NCBI RefSeq assembly: GCF_004210375.1
Contig: NC_134837.1
Coordinates: 169,115,310-169,179,309 of the forward strand
Direction: 5' to 3'
Length of the DNA stretch: 64,000 bases
Origin: Tachypleus tridentatus
Taxonomy: Eukaryota; Arthropoda; Merostomata; Xiphosura; Limulidae
Both the position numbers and the translations under genes were made by a program. Below the pieces are notes generated by a model. It had not been told where the DNA came from. It saw only the letters and a program-made list of their open reading frames with translations, and searched no databases. The number at the start of each line of letters is the position of its first letter. Positions within the stretch are counted from its first letter, which is position 1. Positions 54,066-64,000 of this stretch are shown piece after piece.

Positions 54066-55630
54066 CAAATAGATAGCGCTGCGATGGGCTTTCCGCTGGG
54101 TCCAACATTCGCTAATGTGTTTCTTTCGACATCTTCCCTGCTAACTTTAGACTTATCCTTTACAGGAGGTGTGTGGATGACAGATACGTTCTTTTTTAAT
54201 GAACATCACTGCTCAAAATTGTAGTGTACCTTAACCCTAAACAGACTGCTATTAAATACACATGGGAGGTTAAAAATTACAATATTTAACCTTTTTAGAT
54301 ATCGAAATTAACCGAAATACTAGGGATTCAATAAAAAATACTAGACCCTTTGCACAATTCGACAGCTTTGTCCCTTTCACGTACAAATTAATTATTGTAA
54401 TAGCTGCGATCTGCAAAACATTTGCGGTAGTTTTCATGCCCTTATCTTGAATTTTTAATATTGTATCATTTTAACACAAGTCTTTTAAGCTATGCTTTCT
54501 TACAAGCGTTATGTGTTTGACTGATAAATATTGGTTTATTTGAAAAAAAAACTTTTCGCGGTAAGACAAAAACACTCATGTACACGTGACTTTATTTGAT
54601 AAAACTATATGTAAAGTAAAAGTAAAATCATGATATCTATAATGGTGCATAGAGTACGGCACTGTTATCAGCGTTAATGTATTACACGGTTTTACGAGTT
54701 GAAACAAATATCAAAAGCCGTAGTTAAGAATAAGTACCTAAAAGATGTTTATAGCAGTTTATGAAACGAACATAAGCTAAATTATTTCAAAATAAAGTAT
54801 ATCTAAAGTTGTAATGAAGACAAACTTAGCTGATATGCATAAACATCTGAATGCATGTTTACCGATTTACAAAGATGTGGTTTAGAACGAACTGCGCATG
54901 CGGATCTTAGACCTAAGTAAATCGAGAAAGCTCATAGATATTGTATTATTTTGATGTTTTTCTTGGGGAGAGGATTACATGTACATAAAGGGTTTGTGTG
55001 AAACACTTTCCAAATAAAAAAAAAACTAAAATTGAAATCGAAGCTAGTCTTCACGTGATGATAATGACATTGTGCCATCGTGTACCGTACTCATTCTATT
55101 AAAACGTTTCACAAATAAAAAGACAGGTAAGGTGGTTCTGAATTGAAAAGTTACAAGCGATACGAACTCTTCATACAAAGGTCTTTCTAAAAATGTGAAA
55201 TTCTCAGCGTTTGATCGAGAAATTTACGAGAAACGTTTCAGACAGACAAACACAAGCATGTTATTTATGTAAATGCTTATTAAACATAGCTTACAACCTG
55301 TGTTCCACGTATTTGAATTTACTCTCAAAAATTTCTTTCGTACACGATACTCCAAAATGTAACCGCTACCCACCGTATTTAATTAAAAAAGCATTACCAG
55401 TATTATACTCTTTAAAAGAGTCTTTAGTCTTTAAAAGTCAAATTGAACGCATACTTTATAGTTACTACCCCCAAAATGATCTTAAATTAGGTTTTAAATC
55501 TATATCATGCGCACAGAATGTTTTGCGTACTAACGCCCTACTCTCAATTTCTCATTGTTCTTGGCGTGTAGATAATTTAAAAGCTAGAATCAATAAATAT
55601 GAGAATTTCTATGAAAATGCAAAATAAAAA
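54066..55630 (+). mobile_element. Penelope-like element fossil (reverse transcriptase)
   Basis: Pieces of a Penelope-type reverse transcriptase are recognisable in order: the MGFPLGPTFANVFLS block, a region corresponding to WE...LPFLDI with FDSFVPFTYK, and a C-terminal open part at 55211-55627. That part has KALPVLYSLKESLVFKSQIE and YYPQNDLKLGFKS, as in the family's thumb region. The element is broken in several places and has no visible terminal repeats, so it looks old. The GIY-YIG endonuclease part was not recognised. Confidence 0.7.
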
Positions 55631-55639
55631 TTAATGCCA

Positions 55640-57550
55640 ATAGCCCCATGTTTTCTCTGCGCTCCAGCAAAGTGAAGAAACAAGACAAGAACTTATTTAA
55701 CTTTTCAGTTTTCAATATCCTCTGCAGGACCACAACTGATCTGTAATTATTGGTTAAAGAAAGTATCTATATCATACAACATTAAACAACCCTGAATAAC
55801 ATGCAGCCTTCATTTAAATTGCATATTATTTAATATCCACAGCATTTTTGTTGTTATTGCTCAAGTCTCTATTTGTTTTAGTTTTTGGTTAAATTAGTAA
55901 CTTATTTTGGATTTAGTAATTCTTAATACTTTTTTCTTAGTTACGGAAGATGGAATCTGTTGAATTCCGAAACCGTTTATTTGTGTTCCTTTTGATATGA
56001 ACACAATGATTCTCTCATAAGTGTCGTATCTTTTTTTATCGACTACTTCATAACATTTTTAAGGTATGAAGTAAAACCTCAAATGGCAATGATATCAGAT
56101 ATACTTAAATAAGTTTGCCTTTTTTGTAACAAGGAACATAAAAAATCTTAGCCTTCCATTTGAAATTATGGCCAGAGTGAGAGATGTGCGAACACCCATG
56201 TATCTAGTTGTATTTTTCAATAGTTTCCTAACAGCATGATATTATAAATGGTGTAAAAGACTGCATCTCCTTCCAACAAGTGCAATGAATATCCTTCATT
56301 TTTTCAGTATTTTCCTAGTTGAAGATGGTCCATAATCAATAGAATACCCAAAGCAACATCAAAAGCTGCAGAAGTATCCATCCACAAACAAGATTTAGAA
56401 ATATTAAAACACTGTCATTTTGCACATGCTGTGAAACAGCTTGAAGAGTTAACCGTCGTTTGCATGGCCTTATTATATTACATCATTGAAATAACTGATC
56501 CTCTTGTTGAGTAGAGTAATTGGAATAAACCATCTTGATTTGTTCACCTACTGTATAAGTGAAATGCCCATTATCGTTTTTTTTTATAGAAATTGTCCAA
56601 ACTATGCTACGTTCTATGAATATATCTATCTTATCCATTCTGGTGCTCTTTATGCCCTACTGTTGATGTTCTGTCCTTCAAGTAAACCTTTCATTACAAA
56701 TACGGGGATCTTACGGTAGAGCAAACTGTAAATGAAGATGTTACTTCATATATGATAGGTAATGCAGCTTTTACTTCATCAAAAAACATAAAGCAAAATG
56801 TAAAGGGGTACTTACCTATACTGCGAAACGTGTCATCACTAGTCACGTACTTGACGTGCATGGATTGAAGTAATAGGAGGCTTTAAAAGAACTATTCAAT
56901 CATTTAATTATTCGTGACAATCAGGTTTTCCATAACGATATCAATCATAACCAGGGAAGATCAGGTTCAACTTAAATTTCTTCCACTTTCTCTGGAATAG
57001 TTATTTTGCTCGCAGTGTCACTGAATCCTAGGTAATATCCCTTGTTATGTTGCATTAGATACAGTATGTTAAATTTTGTCCTTTGTAAGCATTTTAAATT
57101 AACATACAATTTTAGTGTCGTGTCCACTTTTTGGGGTAATATTGATTCATATATTTTCACTAGCTTTATTTATACATTATCGTATTATTAGTCCGTGGTC
57201 ACAATACAATTTTACATAGCAGTCATATCCACACAAACGTAATCCTATTTTTAGATACGAAACCATTTTGAAATAGAGCTACGTTTGTGTCTAGGATTCA
57301 ATTAGCCTGACACTGTTTGGCCTGTAAGATTTTATATGTGATGTTTAGAGGGGAGAGATACTTGGGGCTTCGTTCATCATATATTATGTAACTCTCGAGT
57401 TTGTTCATCAGTTCATTTTTATTAATATTTTCTTTGTGTATGGAGATTTTATTAAATAAAATTTCCATTTAACATTTCCCGTCATATGTATGTACAGACT
57501 TCAAATTGTATTATTTCGTACAATTTGCTTTATACTGCCACCTATTGAGA
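55640..57550. other. Non-coding, nothing firmly recognised
   Basis: About 56100-56500 has a more even composition and could hide an old transposon, but I found no motif. Open frames at 56504 and 56972 lack features. Confidence 0.35.
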
Positions 57551-57570
57551 TAAATACAAAGCTTTAAACG

Positions 57571-57704
57571 ATGTTGTTTTTTTGTTTTTTTTAATCAAGC
57601 ACTAAGCTACACAATGGGCTATCTGTGCTCTGCCCACCACGGGTATCGAAACCCGGTTTTTAGCGTTGTAAGTCCGCAGCCATACCGCTAAGCCACTGGG
57701 GTCT
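57571..57704 (-). mobile_element. SINE-C copy, well preserved
   Basis: Plus-strand agcactaagctacacaatgg, ctctgcccaccacgggtatc and gtccgcagccataccgctaa. The minus strand gives a tRNA-like head with B box gggtttcgatacccg. ttaaacg flanks it (57564-57570 and 57706-57712, part of a slightly longer match). Confidence 0.9.
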
Positions 57705-58308
57705 TTTAAACGCAGTACATAAGGTTAGAAAATACGCGAAATGTATTAGTTAATTTCAGCCAATGGAAAAAATCAGTTAAATTTTCACATAACTTCTTAA
57801 TATAGTGTGTTTATTAAATATAATTAACATTTTTGGTGAAGTAGTATTTGAATCAAATATGCAGTTTTAATTGAGGCTCGACTTTCCAATTATGATCACG
57901 AACAAATTCTCATTCATTTCTCTTTACAAATTTAAAAATAAATTTATGCACAGTATGTTCACTTATATCAAGTACTTTAGTTTTAAGTGGTTCTATGATT
58001 TTGTGTATTTCCTTTTTTGATAAAACCTGTGTATATAACGAAACAGAAACACTTATTCGTACTTATCATAAGCAAATGTCTTTAAAATAACTAATTCAAA
58101 TTTAATACAAATACTGACTCGAACATTTAACTAAACACGTGTTTTTCATTCTCATTAATTCATACTGCTTTATTACAACTTTGTTTATATACCTGAAAAA
58201 GCTACTTAAAAATTATTTGTTAAGTTAATTAACCTAAGATAAAATAAAAGTGTGCTTGTACTATTAGTTACTTTCATCATTAATTTTGGCGAGTTTTCCT
58301 CATATTCA

Positions 58309-58328
58309 CTGTATATATATATATATAT
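58309..58328. repeat. (TA)n microsatellite
   Basis: About ten TA units. Confidence 0.85.
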
Positions 58329-58391
58329 GTACCAGAGTTATAAAACACTTATGTCTTTGCGAATTCGTTCTTTTTGTCTCTCGAAATCTGT

Positions 58392-58512
58392 ACGAGCCAT
58401 GTGGTCAGAACGTTCGACTCGTAATCTAAGGTTCGTGGGTCCAAATACAACTAATACCAAACATGCTATCCATTTCACCCGTGAGGGTGTTATAATGTGA
58501 TGGTAAATTCCA
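58392..58512 (+). mobile_element. SINE-A fragment (head and start of body)
   Basis: Agccatgtggtcagaacgtt, cgactcgtaatctaaggttc and gggtgttataatgtgatggt; the right half is missing. Confidence 0.75.
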
Positions 58513-58710
58513 TTAAGGTCTTTCTAAATTACATAAAGCAATGTTTTCTTGAAGAAAAAAAAGCATCTTCGAAATGAAACTTTAGTAACCCTAACAATAG
58601 TCTGGACTGTTCGTTTGAAAAAAAAATCATAGTAGTTAAATGACAATGATATTAGGAACAAAAAGAAAAAAGTTGTTAAGGTCAAAACATTTTTTTCTTG
58701 TTCGAAAACA

Positions 58711-58980
58711 GGTTTGTTTGTTTGTTTTTGTATTTCGCGCAAAACTACACAAGAGCTATCTGCACTAGCCGTGTCTAATTTAGTACTGTAAGACTAAAGG
58801 GAAAGCAGCTAGTCATCACGACGCAACGCCAACTCTTTTACCAACGAATAGTTGGATTGGCCATAACATAATAACGCCCCTACCGCTGAAAGGGCAACCA
58901 CGGTTTGTGTGACGGGGATTTGATTTTGCGACCCTCAGATTACGAACCGAGCGCTTTAACCACATGGCCAAGCCTGGACC
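58711..58980 (-). mobile_element. SINE-A copy
   Basis: Antisense tail tttgtttgtttttgtatttc; head ends ggtccaggcttggccatgtg (minus strand). The body lacks the cttgggctact segment. Confidence 0.9.
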
Positions 58981-59802
58981 AATAGCTTTGTTCTAAATGT
59001 TAAAGCAAATAAACGGTTATTCTTATAATAAAACGTTTTAAATAACACTTGAAAACTTTATTTTATGTAAAATAAATTTCCACTTTTCTAAAGCTCTTAG
59101 ACGACTGATTTTTTGTTACTGCGATATATAATATGGACGAGATTTATTTGAGTTATTTGCTTATTATTTCACTTATTTAATTACTTAGTGACACACAATG
59201 TTGAATAAGAAATTCACAAATCGTATTTTCTAGACGATAGCAAAAACCAATAGTCGGGTTATTCTAAGAAACCAATGAATAAAAATAAATCAAACATTTT
59301 CCAAACTTCAACAAAACAAGTAAAAATAACTTGCATTTTTGTTACCATTTCAATACAAATTATAGGCGGTTGAGGTGATGAGTTCGTGCAACATAACACT
59401 ACTTATTTTGAAAATATTTCAAATCTCTATTTTTGCAAAGTGAAGCTCTGAAATATCGTCTGAGAATACTAAACACAACACACACATTTTATTAACAGTT
59501 TCTGTGTTTTATCTTCACTTTACACAAAAGTTCATACATCATGTCATATTTTATTACTATGATAAATTCACTTGTTATTTCGATTTGATGTCTTCAACTA
59601 AGAAGATAGTTTGGCTTATTATTGTAACTCCAGAGTTACTTTAAAAAATATAATTTTTTTAATGATCTATAACAAAAACATTCAAAACCACAATAGTAAG
59701 AAACGATTATAAAGAAATTTTGTTTTTGATTAAAAACTCATCAAATTACAATAATAACAGCATAATATATCTTTTAGAATATGTAAGCTGAAGTGAATAA
59801 TA

Positions 59803-60040
59803 CAGGGTGGCCCGTAAGTCCCTACCCATCCATATATCTTATGTATCCAGTGTATCTATGTGCTGCCCTTCATTCTCGCTGCATAATATTATGCGACGCC
59901 ATATTACAATACGTTCTTCAAGTGTAAATGGGCTTACATTGGCCATATTTCTCTGAAAAAAAGAAACAAATTTATAATACATGCGTAATTGAATATAACA
60001 TAATAACATATGGATGGGTAAAGAATTACGGGCCACTCTG
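59803..60040 (-). mobile_element. mariner-like MITE with fused transposase ends
   Basis: The inverted repeats of about 33 bp begin cagggtggcccgtaagtccc (left) and, reversed, cagagtggcccgtaattctt (right). Both are flanked by TA at 59801-59802 and 60041-60042. Length 238 bp. The inside is a direct join of the two ends of a transposase gene. Confidence 0.9.
59839..59946 (-). CDS. 35-codon ORF: mariner transposase N-terminus joined to C-terminus
   Basis: MANVSPFTLEERIVIWR looks like a Tc1/mariner N-terminus (pattern: T.EER..iv). It runs directly into RRIILCSENEGQHIDTLDT, which looks like the C-terminal CiE.eGgH.eHl block of the same family. Start and stop codons are kept while the DNA-binding and catalytic domains are gone. 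It has no catalytic capacity; it marks the element as an internal-deletion derivative. Confidence 0.7.
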   Translation of the reverse strand: MANVSPFTLEERIVIWRRIILCSENEGQHIDTLDT

Positions 60041-60209
60041 TATAATGGAGAAATAGATAATTTAAGATTAGGGATAAATTTGCATAAATTCCGTGTAGAT
60101 TTCTTGAAAAACAAAACACTATGTGCCCGCAAACATTTTAATGAATCGGGTTTGAGAAATTTAAATTCAATCACACCTTCATGTTTTCCATTTTTTTTTA
60201 GAATGTAAT

Positions 60210-62370
60210 GTAAGACTTAAAATATTATTTTTCAAAAAAATGTTTCATATATTTTTCGCGCCACTTTAAATAGATAGTTGTAAGAGGGCAGAAGATGATC
60301 GTACGTAAGTGAAGCGGTTGAATAATACGAGTTAATAATACCCAATGAATAAGACATGGTACGAAAACGGTATGTTAATTAGAACTGTGGACACAATTTA
60401 ACATACTTTGTATAATATAACAAAGGAACAAGGGTTATAACCTAGATTCAGTAATAGTGCAAATAAAATAACATAAATTCCGGAGAGGTAGGAAGAGGTT
60501 AATGCTGAAACTGACCCTTCCTGATCCAAAACCTGAACCGAATCCCATTGAAGAAGGAGTAATTGGTTTATAAAGTCAGTAGGAAGTATAAAACCGTGAA
60601 AGCTGTTTCTAAGATTTAAAGAAAAGACAAAATAAAGTAAGAAGAATAAGAAATGTATTATTATTATTAATATTTTCAGTTTGTATATATATATATTTAT
60701 TTTTCTTTATTATAAATTTTTGTGTATCTATCTACGTCATAATAATTATTATTATATGTATTTTTTATTGTCATGTTATGTATGTACAGTGTATATATGT
60801 ATTTTTTACTTCTCGCAGTATACATATGTTCGGTGTAAGTATGTATAGCGTTTTTTTTTATTATCTTGTTCATTTGTATGGCCTTTTTTGTTGCTATTTA
60901 ATTCAAAATTTAAAGTAAGTAAGAATAAGAAATTATAAATTAAATAATTTGCATTTCTATAATAATGAGAGAACATACAGTTAGACTAAGTTTTAATTTA
61001 AAAAAGGAAAGTTTTGAGCATTTTTAAAGTACTTGAGTTATATGTATTTTTTTTTTACATTTGGTTTATATATGTATTTAATTTAGTTTGTTTGTGTTTA
61101 GTTGAAAGTGGTATTTTGTTGTTTTTTCAGTAAAACTGTACCCTGAAGAGTGACCTTTGAAGTCACGAAATCGAATTAAGAAATTTAATAAAGGAGATAA
61201 AAAGTGGAATTGTCTGATATTCCAATGTTTTGTTATTTGTTTACACAAGTGAATCTTGTTAGTGTTTTAGTTATACACATAAAATACTAATTTCATCAAA
61301 TATAATAATGTGTCAAAAGGTTTTTCTTGCTATTGATGTTTATTTAGTATTTAAAAACGGTTAACGTGTTAAAAAATTGAAGTTATAAAAAAGGGAAAAA
61401 GTTGACTTACTGAAAATTTAATTTTTTTTTCAAAAAGTGTAACTAACATTTTTTGCGGTCGTATAAATAAAGCCTATTTTTCATACATTATTATCTACTT
61501 GTTAAAACTTGTTTTGATTCTAGAATTTTGAAACTTATAGCCTAGTACTACCATGTAAACTGTAAAATATCTTTTTTTAATAAAATAATTTATTACAGAT
61601 TAGTATATGTTTACTTTGTAGTGGAAAAACTCTTATTAAGCCTTGCATGCGTTTATTCTTAAATTGGTACCCAATTCCTTAGAAATACATTATATAAACG
61701 ACTCCTGTTCCCTTCAAAGCTAAAATTTAAAGTAAATTCTTAATCTTGTAAATAGTCTTTAGCATTTAAAAATAAATTTATAAAATCTTTATTACAACAG
61801 TGTTTTTCGTTTTGTTTCTTTTAAGTGAACCGGTGATTTCCAAAACAAATTTTATCTGCTGTTTCAATTGTGCTAGCGTTTGCAAGAATATGTCTGATCC
61901 GTTAGAGCACGGTTTTTGTAATTATTATAAACTAGTGTTTAACAACATGTACTGTTTTTTTAAGTAACTCCTAATACACAGGTTATGTAGGAGTATGTTT
62001 TATTATAATCTCTAATCGATTTAAGTCCTGTTGCTTTTCTTTAAAATATTATGTATAAATTGAAACCATGAGTTTATTTTCAAAAACAAATCTTGAATGA
62101 ACTGCATACAAATCAAAGCTCATAAATAAATTTTCCAGAATGTCTCAGGATTGTAGAATTTCAGCACGTTTCACGTAGTTATATTGTCATAGTGCTCGTC
62201 TACACATTACTAAAATTGTTGGTGAAAATTATTTCTATCTATTTCACTTCAGGATAATATGATGGATCTAAAATTATGGTGTTTCATGTATTAACAGCTT
62301 AACTTATTAATTAAAATCCGTTCCAAGTGAGGCTATTTATTAACATGTTTTTTATTACTGTCATTCTTGT
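60210..62370. other. AT-rich intergenic, nothing recognised as a gene
   Basis: At 61096-61190 a stretch resembles 47628-47720 (gtgtttag.tgaaagtggt ... gacctttgaagtca), perhaps a dispersed repeat. The rest is low complexity. Confidence 0.4.
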
Positions 62371-62387
62371 TGTTTTCTTAACATGTG

Positions 62388-62667
62388 TGTTGTTTGTTTG
62401 TTTTTGAATTTCGTGCAAAACTACTCGAGGGCTATCTGCGCTAGCCGTCCCTAATTTAGCAGTGTAATACTAGATGAAAGGCAGCTAGTCAACACCACCC
62501 ACCGCCAACTCTTGGGCTAATCTTTTACCAACGAATAGTGGGATTGACCGTCACATTATAACGCCCCCACGGCTGAAAGGGCGAGCATGTTTGGTGCGAC
62601 TGGGGTTCGAACCCTCGACCCTCGGATAACGAGTCGAACGCGTTAACACACTTGGCCATGCCGGGCC
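62388..62667 (-). mobile_element. Full-length SINE-A with 13-bp target-site duplication
   Basis: Antisense tail ttgaatttcgtgcaaaacta; head ends ggcccggcatggccaagtgt (minus strand). The exact duplication ttcttaacatgtg is at 62375-62387 and 62668-62680. Confidence 0.96.
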
Positions 62668-62689
62668 TTCTTAACATGTGACAAATTTT

Positions 62690-64000
62690 TCTTGCACATG
62701 AATGAATATAAGGGGTAAAGAATTTACAGTTCATTTATGATACAAAATTAATGTTATTTAAAAAAAGCTGCAATTGTAGATAAAATAATACGAATTTATC
62801 ATTGCCAGAAATAAGTGTACTTCTTTCACATGTAAACTTTATATCTTTTAAGTATGCCAGTTTGTCAGGACTGGAATATAAAATACGTCTTAGACGAAGG
62901 AATGTTGTATAATATAAACGAATAATAAAAATAATATGTAACTCAACAGCTTTAAATATGTTACAAACTGTTGAACAGTATTGTTTGAACTTTGCACTAA
63001 GCTGTTAGGTCTTTGTTGCATATCACTTTGACATTACTCTTTTGTCACTGTACTATAGTCAGTCGTACTTCATTTTCTTTCCGTGTTTATCTAATGCATT
63101 TGGTTTGTACTTATTTATATTAGGAATTGATTCGCACTAATGCAAATGTAATACTTGCTGTTTACAACTGTAATCAAATACAAGCACATATAGAGTGTAG
63201 TTATGTTTCTTTCTGCCAGCTTATTATGTTTTTCTTTCGCCTCATTCAGTTTATTCGTTTTCTCATAAGTCATTCAACCTACTTGATGAGCCATCGAGGA
63301 GCAACTATTAATAAAAAGACAAATACAGTTTACGTCCCATTGTAGAGAAAACGCGCTTTATTTGGGGGGAGGGGGGATTTGTGGGTGCTATGTTAATGAC
63401 CAAAGGAATAATTTTAAATATTTTCTTGTTCAACTTCTCATATGTTTATTTATACACCGTGAGAAGTCCCGTAGTACATTAATAATAATAATAACATAAT
63501 AATTAACAAATATCTTTTTTGTTAAGTGTTCAAAGTGATACACTTATACTTTCCTGTCTTGAAGCACTGAAATAACCATTGATTATATTATATTAATGCA
63601 AAACTCAACACAAACACCATAATCTCAAAAGAATTAAAACATTTACAAATGTGATTACTTCCACAGTCACAATGGTAAATAGGTAAAAGTCAAACAAGTA
63701 ATCCACCGGTTCTACAATTCGTTGGGAGTTGTGAGTCACGGAAAACCAAATAGTCAAAAACCTAGAGCGAATCCTGAAAGAGATGCTGAAAAACAGCTAG
63801 GTTGTCACCTGGAATATATCATAGGAACCACACCTATTTTCTGTGGAAAATTTGCAAGGAATATCGTGTTAAGGATGAGCTTGGCCATACAAGCTTGTCT
63901 GGGAACAACATTTCACAACATGGAACGTGAAACCACTAACAGATGGAAGACACGAATTAGCTAACAAGTTCAGTCAACGTAACATCCGAATTGTGTCCAT
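62690..64000. other. Intergenic or intronic, one open frame at the edge
   Basis: The frame at 63722-63964 (+) has mixed composition (GKPNSQKPRANPERDAEKQL) and no recognised domain; the minus strand is equally uninformative. It could be part of a gene beyond the window edge or a repeat. Nothing else was seen. Confidence 0.25.

Noticed and set aside
58252-58500. 82-codon plus-strand frame
   Set aside because: It is made of a (TA)n microsatellite followed by a SINE-A fragment.
63722-63964. 80-codon frame near the window end
   Set aside because: No recognised domain, no clear splice sites and no repeat match; kept only as a note because the window ends here.

Overview
This is an intron-rich, AT-rich animal nuclear window. 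The SINE families match, from memory, those of horseshoe crab genomes (Limulus/Tachypleus type); no search was run. The main one has a tRNA-Thr(CGT)-like head and an AAAC-rich tail. A cuticle-type structural protein gene also fits an arthropod. No bacterial-style operon, rRNA, stand-alone tRNA or CRISPR array was seen.

Three host loci can be supported. (1) At 1006-3994 (+) lie the last three coding exons of a coiled-coil protein that resembles the C-terminus of the MTUS/ATIP microtubule-associated family. Its penultimate intron carries five near-identical 175-bp tandem repeats. (2) At 19054-29451 (+) lies a complete seven-exon gene for a SPIN90/NCKIPSD-like actin regulator: an N-terminal SH3 domain followed by a C-terminal helical leucine-rich (LRD) domain. 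All splice phases join to a 1,678-residue frame. The known family is about 720 residues. The excess is a 28-residue tandem repeat in exon 3 and a roughly 940-residue polar insert in exon 5, which ends in an 11-residue Gln/Asp repeat array and splits the LRD. (3) At 30185-31186 (-) lies a two-coding-exon gene for a secreted Ala/Gly/Tyr-rich cuticle-type protein with signal peptide, TATA box and probable 3'UTR intron. Its frame slips once near 30436. Genes 2 and 3 converge tail to tail.

The rest is introns, intergenic DNA and mobile-element debris. It holds about 20 copies of SINE-A and a dozen shorter tRNA-derived SINE-B/C copies, many with clear target-site duplications. There are also CR1-like LINE pieces (43.1-44.4 and 46.3 kb), a Penelope-like element fossil (54.1-55.6 kb), and a Tc1-like transposon with 210-bp inverted repeats (48.5-50.0 kb). 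A second Tc1-like remnant lies at 8.8-10.0 kb. A 238-bp mariner MITE (59.8-60.0 kb) fuses the two ends of a transposase, and two related solo-LTR-like fossils lie at 11.0-11.8 and 16.7-17.7 kb. Several fold-back elements contain hammerhead-like motifs. One unidentified candidate exon (15317) and one candidate exon pair (46784/47635) may belong to other genes.

The strongest lead is the SPIN90-like gene: a conserved actin-regulatory scaffold whose helical domain is interrupted by a very long, repeat-bearing, single-exon insertion.
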